Assembly (NCBI GenBank): GCA_949317995.1
Contig: OX439037.1
Span: 74,215,762 to 74,279,761, forward strand
Reading direction: 5' to 3'
DNA from: Acholoe squamosa
Lineage: Eukaryota; Annelida; Polychaeta; Phyllodocida; Polynoidae
Length of the DNA stretch: 64,000 bases
Numbering within the stretch: position 1 is the first letter of the stretch; each line of letters begins with the position of its first letter. The position numbers were made by a program, and so were the translations under genes. The notes under the pieces were generated by a model. That model did not search any database and was not told the DNA's origin. It was given only the letters and a program-made list of their open reading frames with translations. Below are positions 46,190-56,000 of the stretch, piece by piece.

Positions 46190-47710
46190 TATAATGAATA
46201 TTATCACCTCCCCCACCTACATTGACAAATAGCAATAGCATGATATGGCCTTAGCAATGGAGACAGGTTTAACCAAAATAGGTCTAGGTTGTTGGATCAT
46301 TCAGGGCAGGGCTACCAACCTAGGTCTGCTAAACCCTGGGGTGATTTAGTGGATCCATGTTGGAAGCCCCTGCTTAGTGGGATCAATGCAGGCATGAATT
46401 GCATTCAGGAGAGGTGTTACTGACAACCCCCACCCTTACTATAGATATAGTATTACATAATTTATCCCTGGTGTGTGGGAACTTTGAATTTTGGATTTTG
46501 CCATGATTAGCTTCTTCTGCACTATAGGATCGTATTTATTTTATGGACATTCAAAGGGGTTATTATGTGCACAGCCAAAAATAATTTTCTTATCCAAGAA
46601 AATAAACTTGATATAAGAAATCTTTTCTAGTTATGAGAAAAATTCTGGTTATAAGATTCATCAGTCATCTTGCCTTTAAGAAAGATCACGGTCAGAACAA
46701 ATCTTGAGTTGCCTTCTTGATTTAAGTTTTTAAGATTATTTTTCTTAAGAAAATTTCTCAAAATTGGTAGTTTTGTCCACCACGTAACATTATTAATCTT
46801 ACAATCTTAAAACAAGAAAGTCTAATTTCTTGATATGAGATTGATTAAACTAGAAGTGTTTTCTTACATCTAGAAAAGGTAGAACTAAGATCTTGTTAGA
46901 AGTTGGCCAAGGAATATTATCTAACATGTCAGGTAAGTATTATTTTCTTAATATGAGTAAATTAGGTAGTCTGCCACTAGGTGCCAGCACTACCTGTTAT
47001 GGTGAATTATTTGCAATAGAAAGTAGTACAAAACCCTAGCTTAAACTCGGTCCTAAAGCATTAGATGTGGTAAAATAAAGTGAAAACTGAAGGGAACTTA
47101 TTTGGAATTAATATAGTATCAGGTCCATTGATCTGATAGTTGATAGAGGGGATTTCAAGGCATAAAGCAGGCTAAACACCTTTTGTGTAGATAATATGAT
47201 AATGTAAGGGTGGGATGTGCCACAGCCTTTCATTGTGTTAAAGAATTTGAATAAAGGTCTTATTCACTTATGGAAATGTGGCTAATTCTAATAGATAAAA
47301 GTCATATCCACTTAACAAACAGGGTTGATTTAAGAATTTATTGTATTTCTTATTTCCAGTAAGCTGGACATACCAAGATTTCAAGTACCATTTTGTTACC
47401 TGGTGGACAAACTTGTTTTAAGTTCATTTTACTTAAAATGAGAAATAATTTCTTATAATAAGAAAGTTATTTTTGGCTGTGTGGAAGCACAAGTTCTCTT
47501 ATATAATGACCCCTATCCTACATGTACAAATAGAAACATTCTAGAAATCCAGATTGGTACTTTCATATTTTGAAATATGAAGTCATGTATGGTAGATGTA
47601 ATTTCACAATGGACACTGGACAGAGGAACATCCAGGGGGTGAATATAAAAACTCAGGAAACTAGTATGAAACAATGATTAATCTATGTATATAACCCCAA
47701 TATGATAATT
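46190..47710. repeat. segmental duplication, copy 1
   Basis: About 46240-46450 matches 51545-51750 (CAATGGAGACAGGTTTAACC, GCAGGTCTGCTAAACCCT-like). About 46540-46569 plus 47482-47710 matches about 53790-54060 (ATTCAAAGGGG, ATGAAGTCATGTAT, GGAACATCC, CAGTATGAAACAAT). Copy 1 contains the TIR element at 46570-47481. Copy 2 lacks it but has unrelated sequence between its two parts. Confidence 0.75.
46570..47481. mobile_element. 912-bp TIR element, TG target duplication, with empty site in the paralogous copy
   Basis: Ends CACAGCCAAAAATAATTTTC and its near-exact complement (GTTATTTTTGGCTGTG). TG precedes it (46568-46569) and follows it (47482-47483). The paralogous sequence at about 53832-53850 reads GTATGTGGTAGCAC straight through, without the insert. 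The interior is AT-rich with many TTCTTA/TAAGAA motifs, non-coding. Confidence 0.85.
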
Positions 47711-48049
47711 TTAAAGAGATGTATCGGTAACAAAATGATATAATTGGATTTAAGGCAATCTACAGATATAGACTAGAAAGTAGAAAGATGCATTGGACAT
47801 GAGACCTTCCAAGAGTTGATATCTACCTATGTAATACCCTGCGTGTTAGGCACTTCTTATACGTGCAGAGAGGTCCCTAGTGCGCCTTACAGGATTGGAA
47901 AAAGCTCAGAGTAATATCTCCAAAAGGCCTCCCATAGATTAAAAACTGGTTTTGGGCCTTCACTTTTGAATTTATGGAAGACATTGGGAAGATTACACCC
48001 TCCGCTTTTCCTCATCCTATAAGGCGCACCAAGGGCTTACCCTAGCATA

Positions 48050-48410
48050 TTAGAAACGCAGAATGTCATCAACCCATCCCCACCACACCTCCTCAAAATT
48101 GAATGCCCTTCATCAGACATGTAGGTAAATATTATTAATGGAGCTGTGCAAAATATCTAAGCTCAACAGCGAGCTGTTCAGATTTTATGGCTGTGCAAAG
48201 TGAGCAGGGTGAGAGTTCTTTTTCTATGCCTTATTTCTGAGCCATTTCCAAGGGCCAATATTTCCTAAACTATGATGAAACATGGGTATCTAATCCTTTG
48301 AGCCTGTTCCTCTTCTTGTTGGCATGAGGGAAATCCAACACTATGATATTCAATATTGGATTTCCCATATTGATGTGCTATGGAAGTGGTACAAAACTCA
48401 ATCTGACTTG
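48050..48410. repeat. inverted duplicate, left copy
   Basis: Reverse-complement match to 51060-51390: CTCAAAATTGAATGCCCTTC, TTTATGGCTGTGCAAAGTGA, GCCTTATTTCTGAGCCA, GGCATGAGGGAAATCCAACA. It could be the arm of a 3.3-kb element or one of two independent repeat copies. Confidence 0.8.
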
Positions 48411-49987
48411 AATGCCAAGAGCAGTTTATGCTGATCCCACATCAAAACCACTGATCATAATGACTTCCAGCTTGGATATCTATGTCTATATATGATTGTT
48501 AATAAGGGTTTGGGATGATGATAGGGGAAATTGGGTTGTGACTGAAATATGCCACGCTAAAAAGGGCCCAGATTTAAAATTAGCACTTCATGACCCCAAT
48601 CTTGGCCTGTGGGATAGGTAACAGCAACACACAACAAAGTCCATGGGAAACATTATAATCTCCCCTAAAAATTCATATAAAGCTTTTTTGCAGAAATGAA
48701 TCCTTCATGGTGAAGCTCCCAATGTTGAAGAATCAAACAAATATTTAACATGTTTAGGAACTTTCTATAGTACAGTACACTATTATTATGTCCATTGGAA
48801 CTGTATAGATAGTACCCCTCATCAATGCTATAGTAACAGTGATGCATGCATATTTTTCTTGTTTTAGATTTTACCTAGTTTGAAAGGAAGACACTTAACC
48901 TTAGTAGAAATGCTTCTCGCAGAAGTGTTGAAACCATGCTGTTATTCATCCAAGTGCAGGGGGGTCAGAGAATAATTTTCCCCACCAGTGTGGCTAATTT
49001 CCGCTCAAGTCAACATGTGTAACAGGTATCTGATACCTGTTTCACAAGGGCCATATACTAGTGACATAGACTTAAGAGCAAGATACTTGTAAGGTGGTGT
49101 TAAGATCAATCATTGGATTCATTGGTCATATCTCCATAGCTCACTCTTAGTAGGAGGTGTTTCAAAAGGAAATTGGGATTGAAGCTTACTAGTAAAGAGT
49201 CAATGTAAGAGTGACATATGACCAACAGAAAGCGGCTGATTTATGTGGAAGGTTGAGGGTACACATAAATCATATCAATTAGTGAATCCCACATATCTTT
49301 TTAATCCATGATGTCAGGAATATATCAAAATGAAAAACCCTTTTATAATACCTTTTTATATTGTGAAATAACAAAGAAGAGGCACATTCTGCACCTAGGA
49401 GATTGATCTTACTAGCTGAATGATTGGTCTATGAGTGCCCTAAGGACTGATCTTGATTACTGCCCCTATGTCCAATTGACAGCTGTTTCTAAAGGACCAG
49501 TCTTAAGTTCCACTACTAGTGACAGCTTGTTCCGAAACACTAGTAGTCATTCCCAAATGACTGATCTTAAGTTGTCACTAGTAGAGTGGAAAGATCGATC
49601 TTAAATAAGGAATGCTTATGAAACAGGTCTCTGGCATTGGTCTTTGTGTCTTGGCCATGCAGAATAACTTTCTTGAGCCATTTGGCTGAAGGAAGTCAAA
49701 TGATATGTCCTTGTTCTCATATAAGACTTCACAAATCCTGCAAATATGCCTATGGTGGTCATAAACTGCTCCATGTAGCATATTCAATACTTCTGTTCAC
49801 ATGCATTCACAGATATTCTGGTCACCCACAGCTCACTTCTATTGATGGGTATTGTTTTTGCCAACTTGTACCGCTGTTCTAGCCTGAGAAGTTAGGACTC
49901 AACATCCCTGTTGGATAAAAAGAGTGTAACAATTCGCTGGATGTTGCCAAATAAAATGGTTGCACTGCGGTCAAGATGTGACCATCG

Positions 49988-50255
49988 GCCACCTGCTAGG
50001 TATTTCTCAAACACTACGAATTCAGTCTGCCCACTACGAATTGCCCACTCCTTACGATCCAGTCCAATCGTAGTGAGGGGCAGTGGGTGAACCCTAATTG
50101 CCTACGATTGGCTATTCAGATGCATGGATTTTCCCTCTCTATCTGCACCATTCGTAGTGTTTGACCCTGACCAATCAAGAATTCCCTTCCGATCCAGCAC
50201 AGGCTGGTACGATTTTGGGGCACCCAAAACTTAGCATCTGAGAAATTACTTCCTG
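49988..50255 (-). mobile_element. second, partial copy of the hAT-like element of 22879-23427
   Basis: Reverse-complement match over about 270 bp: CTGCTAGGTATTTCTCAAAC then ACTACGA, ATTCCCTTCCGATCCAG, CACCCAAAACTTAGCAT. The end with CTGCTAGG corresponds to the right terminus of the nested copy. Confidence 0.8.
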
Positions 50256-51059
50256 TTGAAGTGGCTAGCCCTTTCTCAGTCCCTCCAATACCATCACACA
50301 TACATTCTTTCCCATGACTGGTTGGAAGGAAGTGCCATTCTGCTGTCAGGCCAAAAGTATCTTGGTGGGAGCAGAGCTTGGAAAAGTATTATTATAGTTC
50401 TTGTCTTGTGAGGCAGCCTAACTTGGAGCTGTTGTATTGAGAAATGTATTGAGGTTGCATTGAAAAATACAAGCACTGTGCTGGCATCATGCTAAAGGCA
50501 GTCACTGATTGCACAAACTGTTGCATAATGTGTTGGGATAGAAAATCCCAAAGGGATGTAGTGTTGCATACCTATTCTCTCAATAAAAGCTTTGAATAGA
50601 GCTTTGTGTAATAAATAAATAGTTTTCAGCAAGGTTCAGAAGAATAATTGCTCTGTCCTCTGACAGATTTTCTTTTTTACTGCTTAGAAGGCAGCCTGGA
50701 ATTTTGCTATGTGCTGATGTGTTGTAACCTTGTCTACTTGGTCACAAACAATGGTGATGAAGCCAAAGACTGATGCCCGTTTTGTTGTTCGAATAATCAA
50801 AAAATTAACATTTAACTGAGTTAAAGCACCACGAAGGAAACATTTCTGCAAAAAAGAAAATTATAAGGATTTGCTCAATATTTTCCAACTTTTTAACCTC
50901 AGAGGGGGTGGTCCGGGGGTTAGATTGCCCAAAATCAAAAACAAATCCCAGAGTCTTGTTTCTCGTGAATGATGAGTAGCATCTTTTGGAGGTGTACTCG
51001 CATTGCTATCATCCATTTTGATTGAATAAGCTCCCCCCTAATTCAAGCCAAATTGATTT

Positions 51060-51390
51060 TTCTCCCACTTCCGTAGCACATCAGTATGGGAAAGCCAATA
51101 TTTAATCCCATACTGTTGGATTCCCCTCATGCCATCAAGTAGAAGAACAGGCTCAAAAGATTAGATACCCATATTTCATCATATCTTGGGTAATATTGGC
51201 CCTTAGAAATATTGGCTCAGAAATAAGGCACAGAAAGAAACACTCTCACTCTGCTCACTTTGTGAGGCCATAAAATCTGAACAGCATGCTATAGATCTTA
51301 GATATTTTGCAAAGCTCTATTAATTGAATAAAGCTATGAATGAAAGGTCATTCAATTCTGAAGAGGTGAGGTGGGGATTGATTTGTTAAA
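51060..51390. repeat. inverted duplicate, right copy
   Basis: Complement of 48050-48410 over about 330 bp with scattered substitutions. The interval between the two copies (48411-51059) has no supported ORF. A reverse frame at 49578-49787 (contains FDFLQPNGSRKLFC) might be a transposon-protein remnant but is too short to name. Confidence 0.8.
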
Positions 51391-52210
51391 TAAACGTATT
51401 TTAATCAATGTATGCTATCTTTCTTTTTTTTCAACAAGACTAGCACTGCAACTTTCAAGATGTGAAAGTCTTTTCTTGATATCTGAGTATACCCTCTACT
51501 TGCAATGTGTGATATCATAGAAACTGATCGGTGTGGTCTATCAGCAATACCAATGGTATGACTTGGCCTTGGCAATGGAGACAGGTTTAACCAAGATACC
51601 GCTCATTCACAGCAGGTCTGCTAAACCCTAGGGTCATTTAGCCCATCTATATATATGGGAATCCCCTTCTTGGTGGGATCGATGCAGGCAAGAGGCAAGA
51701 ATTGCATTGAGAAAAGGTGTCATTGAACCCTCTCTTACTATAGATATACATCATCGTTCTCTGTGCACAAGCAGCGGCTTAAACACACGATGAACCCCTG
51801 CTGCACCTTATAGAACCAGCCAAAATTAGCTTTTTTTTTCTTGCACACTTAATTTGATACAGATAGTATTATTTTTGCACAGATATCGGCTTAATTAATT
51901 TTGATACAGATAGTGTTATTTTTGGACAGATATCGGCTAGATGATCAGCCTCGATGTACCTGTAGTACCACAGAAATATGGTTCTTTATGCAGATAGTGG
52001 TTGTACACCCCCGCTGGATCTTATAGAACCAGCCAAAGATAGGGGTGTGCCTTATACCAAAGGATTTCTAACTGGTGCACTTTATCAAAATCATAAACAT
52101 TTCACTTATGGTGGTTCTTGTTGGTGCAGTTTCTGAACCTGGGACTTAGGACCCTTATATGTAGGGTCCACCTTATGCATTAGGTATTACGGTATTATTA
52201 TACCTAGTAA

Positions 52211-52341
52211 CTAAGTAATGTATGAGCTAACAGGCACCTCATTGCTTGTATCACTCATTACGATATCCTATTATACGGCCACTCGTTACGATATCCTATG
52301 ATACAAGCAATGAGGTGCCTGTTAGCTCATACCTTACTAAG
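52211..52341. repeat. 131-bp hairpin with about 42-bp arms
   Basis: CTAAGTAATGTATGAGCTAA + CAGGCACCTCATTGCTTGTA faces its complement ending in CTCATACCTTACTAAG. The loop contains two copies of ACTC(A/G)TTACGATATCCTAT. Arms match with a few mismatches. Either a small MITE or a hairpin RNA source. Confidence 0.85.
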
Positions 52342-52424
52342 TTTATTACACAATTAATCAATAAAAAATCAATAAATCCCATCAATAGAATATCAATAAA
52401 AACAAGTTGAAAACAAATATCCTT

Positions 52425-52675
52425 CCCTGGGACTCGAAGCCTGCCATAGTGTGTGTACATGATCGGTACACACACCTCGGCGCCCTGCAGCTGTTGGCAG
52501 CAGGAGTGCTGGGGAGGGGTTAGGGAGACCGCGAACCTCGGCGCCAAGCAGCCGTTGGTTTTGTCTGAACGCGAAAAAAAAAAGATTCGCCCGGACCGGG
52601 ACTCGTCCCGCCTACCTGTAGAAGCTGAGCACAATGCGCTACCCACTAGACCACCAGGTCTCACACCTCGGTGCC
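52425..52675 (-). mobile_element. tRNA-like SINE cluster
   Basis: On the reverse strand, TGGTCTAGTGGGTAGCGCAT resembles a pol III A box. It is followed at tRNA distance by GGGACGAGTCCCGG, a diverged B box, and then an A/T tract (52572-52583). Further on, a second tRNA-like 3' half has GGCTTCGAGTCCCAGG, a near-consensus B box. GGCGCCGAGGT recurs between them. The stems do not fold into a functional tRNA. Confidence 0.55.
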
Positions 52676-52987
52676 CGGCTTGGCTTGCTTTGAACGGGTC
52701 CAGCAGTCATCTATAATTATGATGCTATTCTAACCTTGCAGATGTGAGTGTTATTATGGGGGGGGGGTACAGCCTGGTTATGGGTCAAGGTGCTGGACGC
52801 GTTCACACTACACTACTGCTGGGTGGCTTTATATTATAGAGACATGGTTCTAACCAAGCTTCTCTCATCAGTGCCTGTGGCGCAAGGCATAGGGAGTTGG
52901 ATTTGGGATCCGAGACTGCAGGTTTGAGCCCTACCCTGGCCATGAAATTTCGTGGGTTTTAACATGTAACATATGACATGTTAGGAG

Positions 52988-53089
52988 TGCTGATATCCAC
53001 CCAAAGTCCTGCTGATATCCACCCAAAGTCCTGCTGATATCCACCCAAAGTCGTGCTGATATCCACCCAAAGTCATGCTGATATCCACC
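52988..53089. repeat. 22-bp tandem repeat, 4.6 copies
   Basis: Unit TGCTGATATCCACCCAAAGT + CC, starting at 52988, 53010, 53032, 53054 and 53076, with the variable base at the end of the unit only. Confidence 0.95.
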
Positions 53090-53447
53090 TTGCATATGTT
53101 CACAATACATTTGCCATGATCACTATATAGTGGGCATATGGGATTTATGCCATCTATTTCTGTCCCGATTTTGGGGACATTTTGACCAATTTCCAAAGGA
53201 ATAATGTCTCGTACAGGGAGATAATGATTTTTTATGCATATAGATTTTTATAGTATGCAAATTGGACCAGAAATGTAATTTTTACGCAAAAAAATAAAAG
53301 TAAAAAACTGAGAGACATCTAGCGGCCAACATATGCATAAAAAAAGATGATTGCCGATTTTTAGCATCGATTTTCGAATAATTTGCCCGTTTTGATGTCC
53401 TCTTTACTTGAAGGCATAGGATTATCATATGTTAGTTATAATAAATC

Positions 53448-53595
53448 AAAAACACAACTCTTGGGCATATCAGGAGCTTGTATGCCCATTCGTGGACTGT
53501 CAGTGCTGCCCCTGATGCCCTGTGGGCACCCTGGGCAGCACTGACAGTCCACAAATGGGCATACGGCTCCTGATATGCCCAAGAGTTGTGTTTTT
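53448..53595. repeat. 148-bp near-perfect hairpin with about 65-bp arms
   Basis: AAAAACACAACTCTTGGGCA + TATCAGGAGC... pairs with the complement ending TGCCCAAGAGTTGTG + TTTTT, through ACTGTCAGTGCTGCCC near the loop. The loop is about 15-20 nt (around GATGCCCTGTGGGCA, itself partly paired). A handful of mismatches. The reverse-strand ORF over it is a by-product. Confidence 0.9.
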
Positions 53596-54316
53596 GCTTA
53601 ATATTGCATGGCATATATTTCAACGTTGGTGTACAAGAAAAGGTCGATAACCCACCTTGAGGTTAATCAATGCCTTACTTACATAATTATTATTTATTAT
53701 ACCTAGCATACAAAGTCACTTTTCCTGAATATTGGACAGTGTCTTATGTATGTGTATTTGGGTATTTGCCATGATCACCTTTAATGTGCGATATTCAAGA
53801 TGTATTAATTTTGTGGAGATTCAAAGGGGCTAGTATGTGGTAGCACAATTCCAATAATGACTTATAACTGTGGGAGATTTAAACTATAGAGAAACAATCT
53901 AGAAATCTAGATTGATATTTTAATTTTTAGAAGCATGAAGTCATGTATAGTACATGTACATGTAATGTGAAGACTGAGGAACATCCGGGTGGAATACATA
54001 ATGTAAAAAGCACAGGAAACCAGTATGAAACAATAACAAATTTATTTACATAACCCCAAAACATGTACATCCAGGGTCCTGTGTGCATGTGAATCGTGAC
54101 ACTAACATTTCCTGAACCCTTTAATACCCAATCAGTGATAGTGCATTCATGTATCAGGCCCATTTGTAGACAAATTAATACATGCATGTGGCAGGTAACT
54201 CGCTAGCATTGTAATCCATGCACCATACTGGGCTGATGTGGGCCAGGTGCTTCTATAGGTACTGAAGGGCGACATGATACATAATGCATTATTGTAGACC
54301 CGGAGCTTATTTAAAG

Positions 54317-55559
54317 GGCCTATTCCACGTCAGGCAAAGTTTCAGTCAAGCACCAACAGTCAATAAAAAAAGTCAAATAACTGTCTTCTATCTTTGACTT
54401 TTGACTGAAAAAGTTAACTTTTCCCATGGAAAGTTAACTTTTTCAGTCAAAAGTTGACTTTTTCTGTCAGTCTGATCAGCTAACTTTTGACTGAAGGACA
54501 AACCCCAATTCCACCACAGGCAAGTCAGCAGAATCTGACTGAAAAAGTTGACTTTGGGTGCCTGACTGATAGTGGAATCTGGTTTTTCTAACTTTTTTGG
54601 ACCGCGAAGGACGCAGGGCCTGCGGCTAGTGTATAACATGCTATGGGACTGCTGCCTCCTCAGTCAACACTCAGACTCAGTTTGGTGCAGACCAGACCAG
54701 CCTCCCTGGCAGAGTCGGCTCTAGGAATGATGTGGGCACTTGATGTTATATTCCCAAATTATCTTTAATTACCTCAAAAATGGTGTCCTTTTGTACATGT
54801 ATCAATTCTATTTTTATCATCTTACAAAATGTTTTTGACTTAAGCATTATATATACTCTGTATATATAATTATTCTGGCATTTTGATTGTAAATAGCACA
54901 CAAGAGCACTGCCAACATTGGTACAACATCAATTATGTGACATTGCCCTGACATCAGCAGATCACCGGGCAAATCACTTACGTTGGCACAACATTGATTT
55001 GCCAACATTGGTACGACATCAGAACATTTCCTATGGCAGTGCCAACCATTGCCGATGTTGGGCCAATGTATCTTTGCTAGCTGGGTTTCTAGGGAAATGT
55101 ATCTGGTTACATCTTTGAATTTGCCAATTCCCAAGTGCACTTGTTTGGTAATTATTTGAGCTGATGAATACACAGATTAATGCATATTCATGACTTTAAT
55201 GGTGATAAGCTAGATAACAATATCCAAAACCTGAAGACTAGTCCTTTTCTCAAAATTATAGCCTATAAGTATGAATTAAAGAGTATGTCGTAATAAGACA
55301 CTACTGACTTCTGTAAGGGGGGGAACTTTACTTTTTAGGCAAGGACAACTACTCTTGAAAAGCGAAAGCAAAGGTCAAGACATGTGACTTATAAAGTTAA
55401 CTTTTGACAGAAAAAGTCAGGATCTTTTTACTGAAAAAGTTGACTTTTGCCTGAAAAAGTAAACTTTCCCTGGTGGAATCAGGTTTGACTTTTTCAGGCA
55501 AATGTTACGTGCCTGATGGGTTTGCCTGACTGAAACTTTGCCTGATGTGGAATCACCCC
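54317..55559. mobile_element. 1.24-kb TIR element rich in AAAGTTGACTTTTTC motifs
   Basis: The left end reads TTCCACGTCAGGCAAAGTTT, then CAGTCA. The right end is its complement (TGACTGAAACTTTGCCTGAT, then GTGGAA). Both subterminal regions (54390-54560, 55395-55500) carry many AAGTTAACTTT, AAAGTTGACTTTT and TTTTTCAGTC motifs. The centre carries a family-B repeat (54893-55085). No transposase ORF. Confidence 0.85.
54893..55085 (-). repeat. dispersed repeat family B, copy 2
   Basis: Several GCCAACATTGGTAC(A/G)ACATC units end at GGGCCAATGTATCTTTGCTA + GCTGGG, the complement of the CCCAG(C/G)TAGCAA terminus seen at 4909 and 59714. It is nested in the element at 54317-55559. Confidence 0.75.
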
Positions 55560-55701
55560 TATAGCTGGTGATCTGAAAATCTATCTTTATAAATCTTTCT
55601 AAGAGGATACACTGTTGTCAAACATTCTTTCCTAAGTTAAGCCTATTCCCTATATAATTATGCATATCGAATATATTTCAAGATGAAGTATAAAAACTTG
55701 T

Positions 55702-55705
<4 letters not shown>

Positions 55706-55772
<67 letters not shown>
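55706..55772. repeat. (TA)n microsatellite
   Basis: A 67-bp TA tract ending 96 bp before the ATG of the fibrinogen-related gene. It lies where the promoter or 5' UTR should be. Confidence 0.98.
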
Positions 55773-55775
<3 letters not shown>

Positions 55776-55868
55776 GCATTAGTGGCCCTTAAAGAGTTAG
55801 ACAGGATGTACATCTTGAGTTGTGATCTAACCATCCCTCACTGTGTCCTGGCCCACAGGACCATCACC

Positions 55869-56000
55869 ATGGCTCCCTTTCTCCTGATAGTGGTGGTAAC
55901 CCTGCAGCTTATGGCTGGTTTGCCAGGGTCTACAGCCAAACCAACCACCAGAAATGACTCTCATACTGACACCACTAAACGACTGGCGAGGATGGAAATG
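55869..56000 (+). CDS. fibrinogen-related gene exon 1 (signal peptide)
   Basis: The ATG at 55869 sits in ACCATGG, a strong Kozak context. A 17-residue hydrophobic signal is followed by LPGSTA, a likely cleavage site, and an NDS sequon. Donor GTGAGG, phase 0. The upstream in-frame run through the TA repeat is not a better start. Confidence 0.87.

Noticed and set aside
49578-49787. Possible transposase or nuclear protein fragment (FDFLQPNGSRKLFC)
   Set aside because: Only about 40 suggestive residues, no catalytic motif and no flanking coding sequence, so no assignment is justified.
52560-52675. Functional tRNA gene on the reverse strand
   Set aside because: A and B box-like words are present but the acceptor and anticodon stems do not pair; listed as SINE-like instead.
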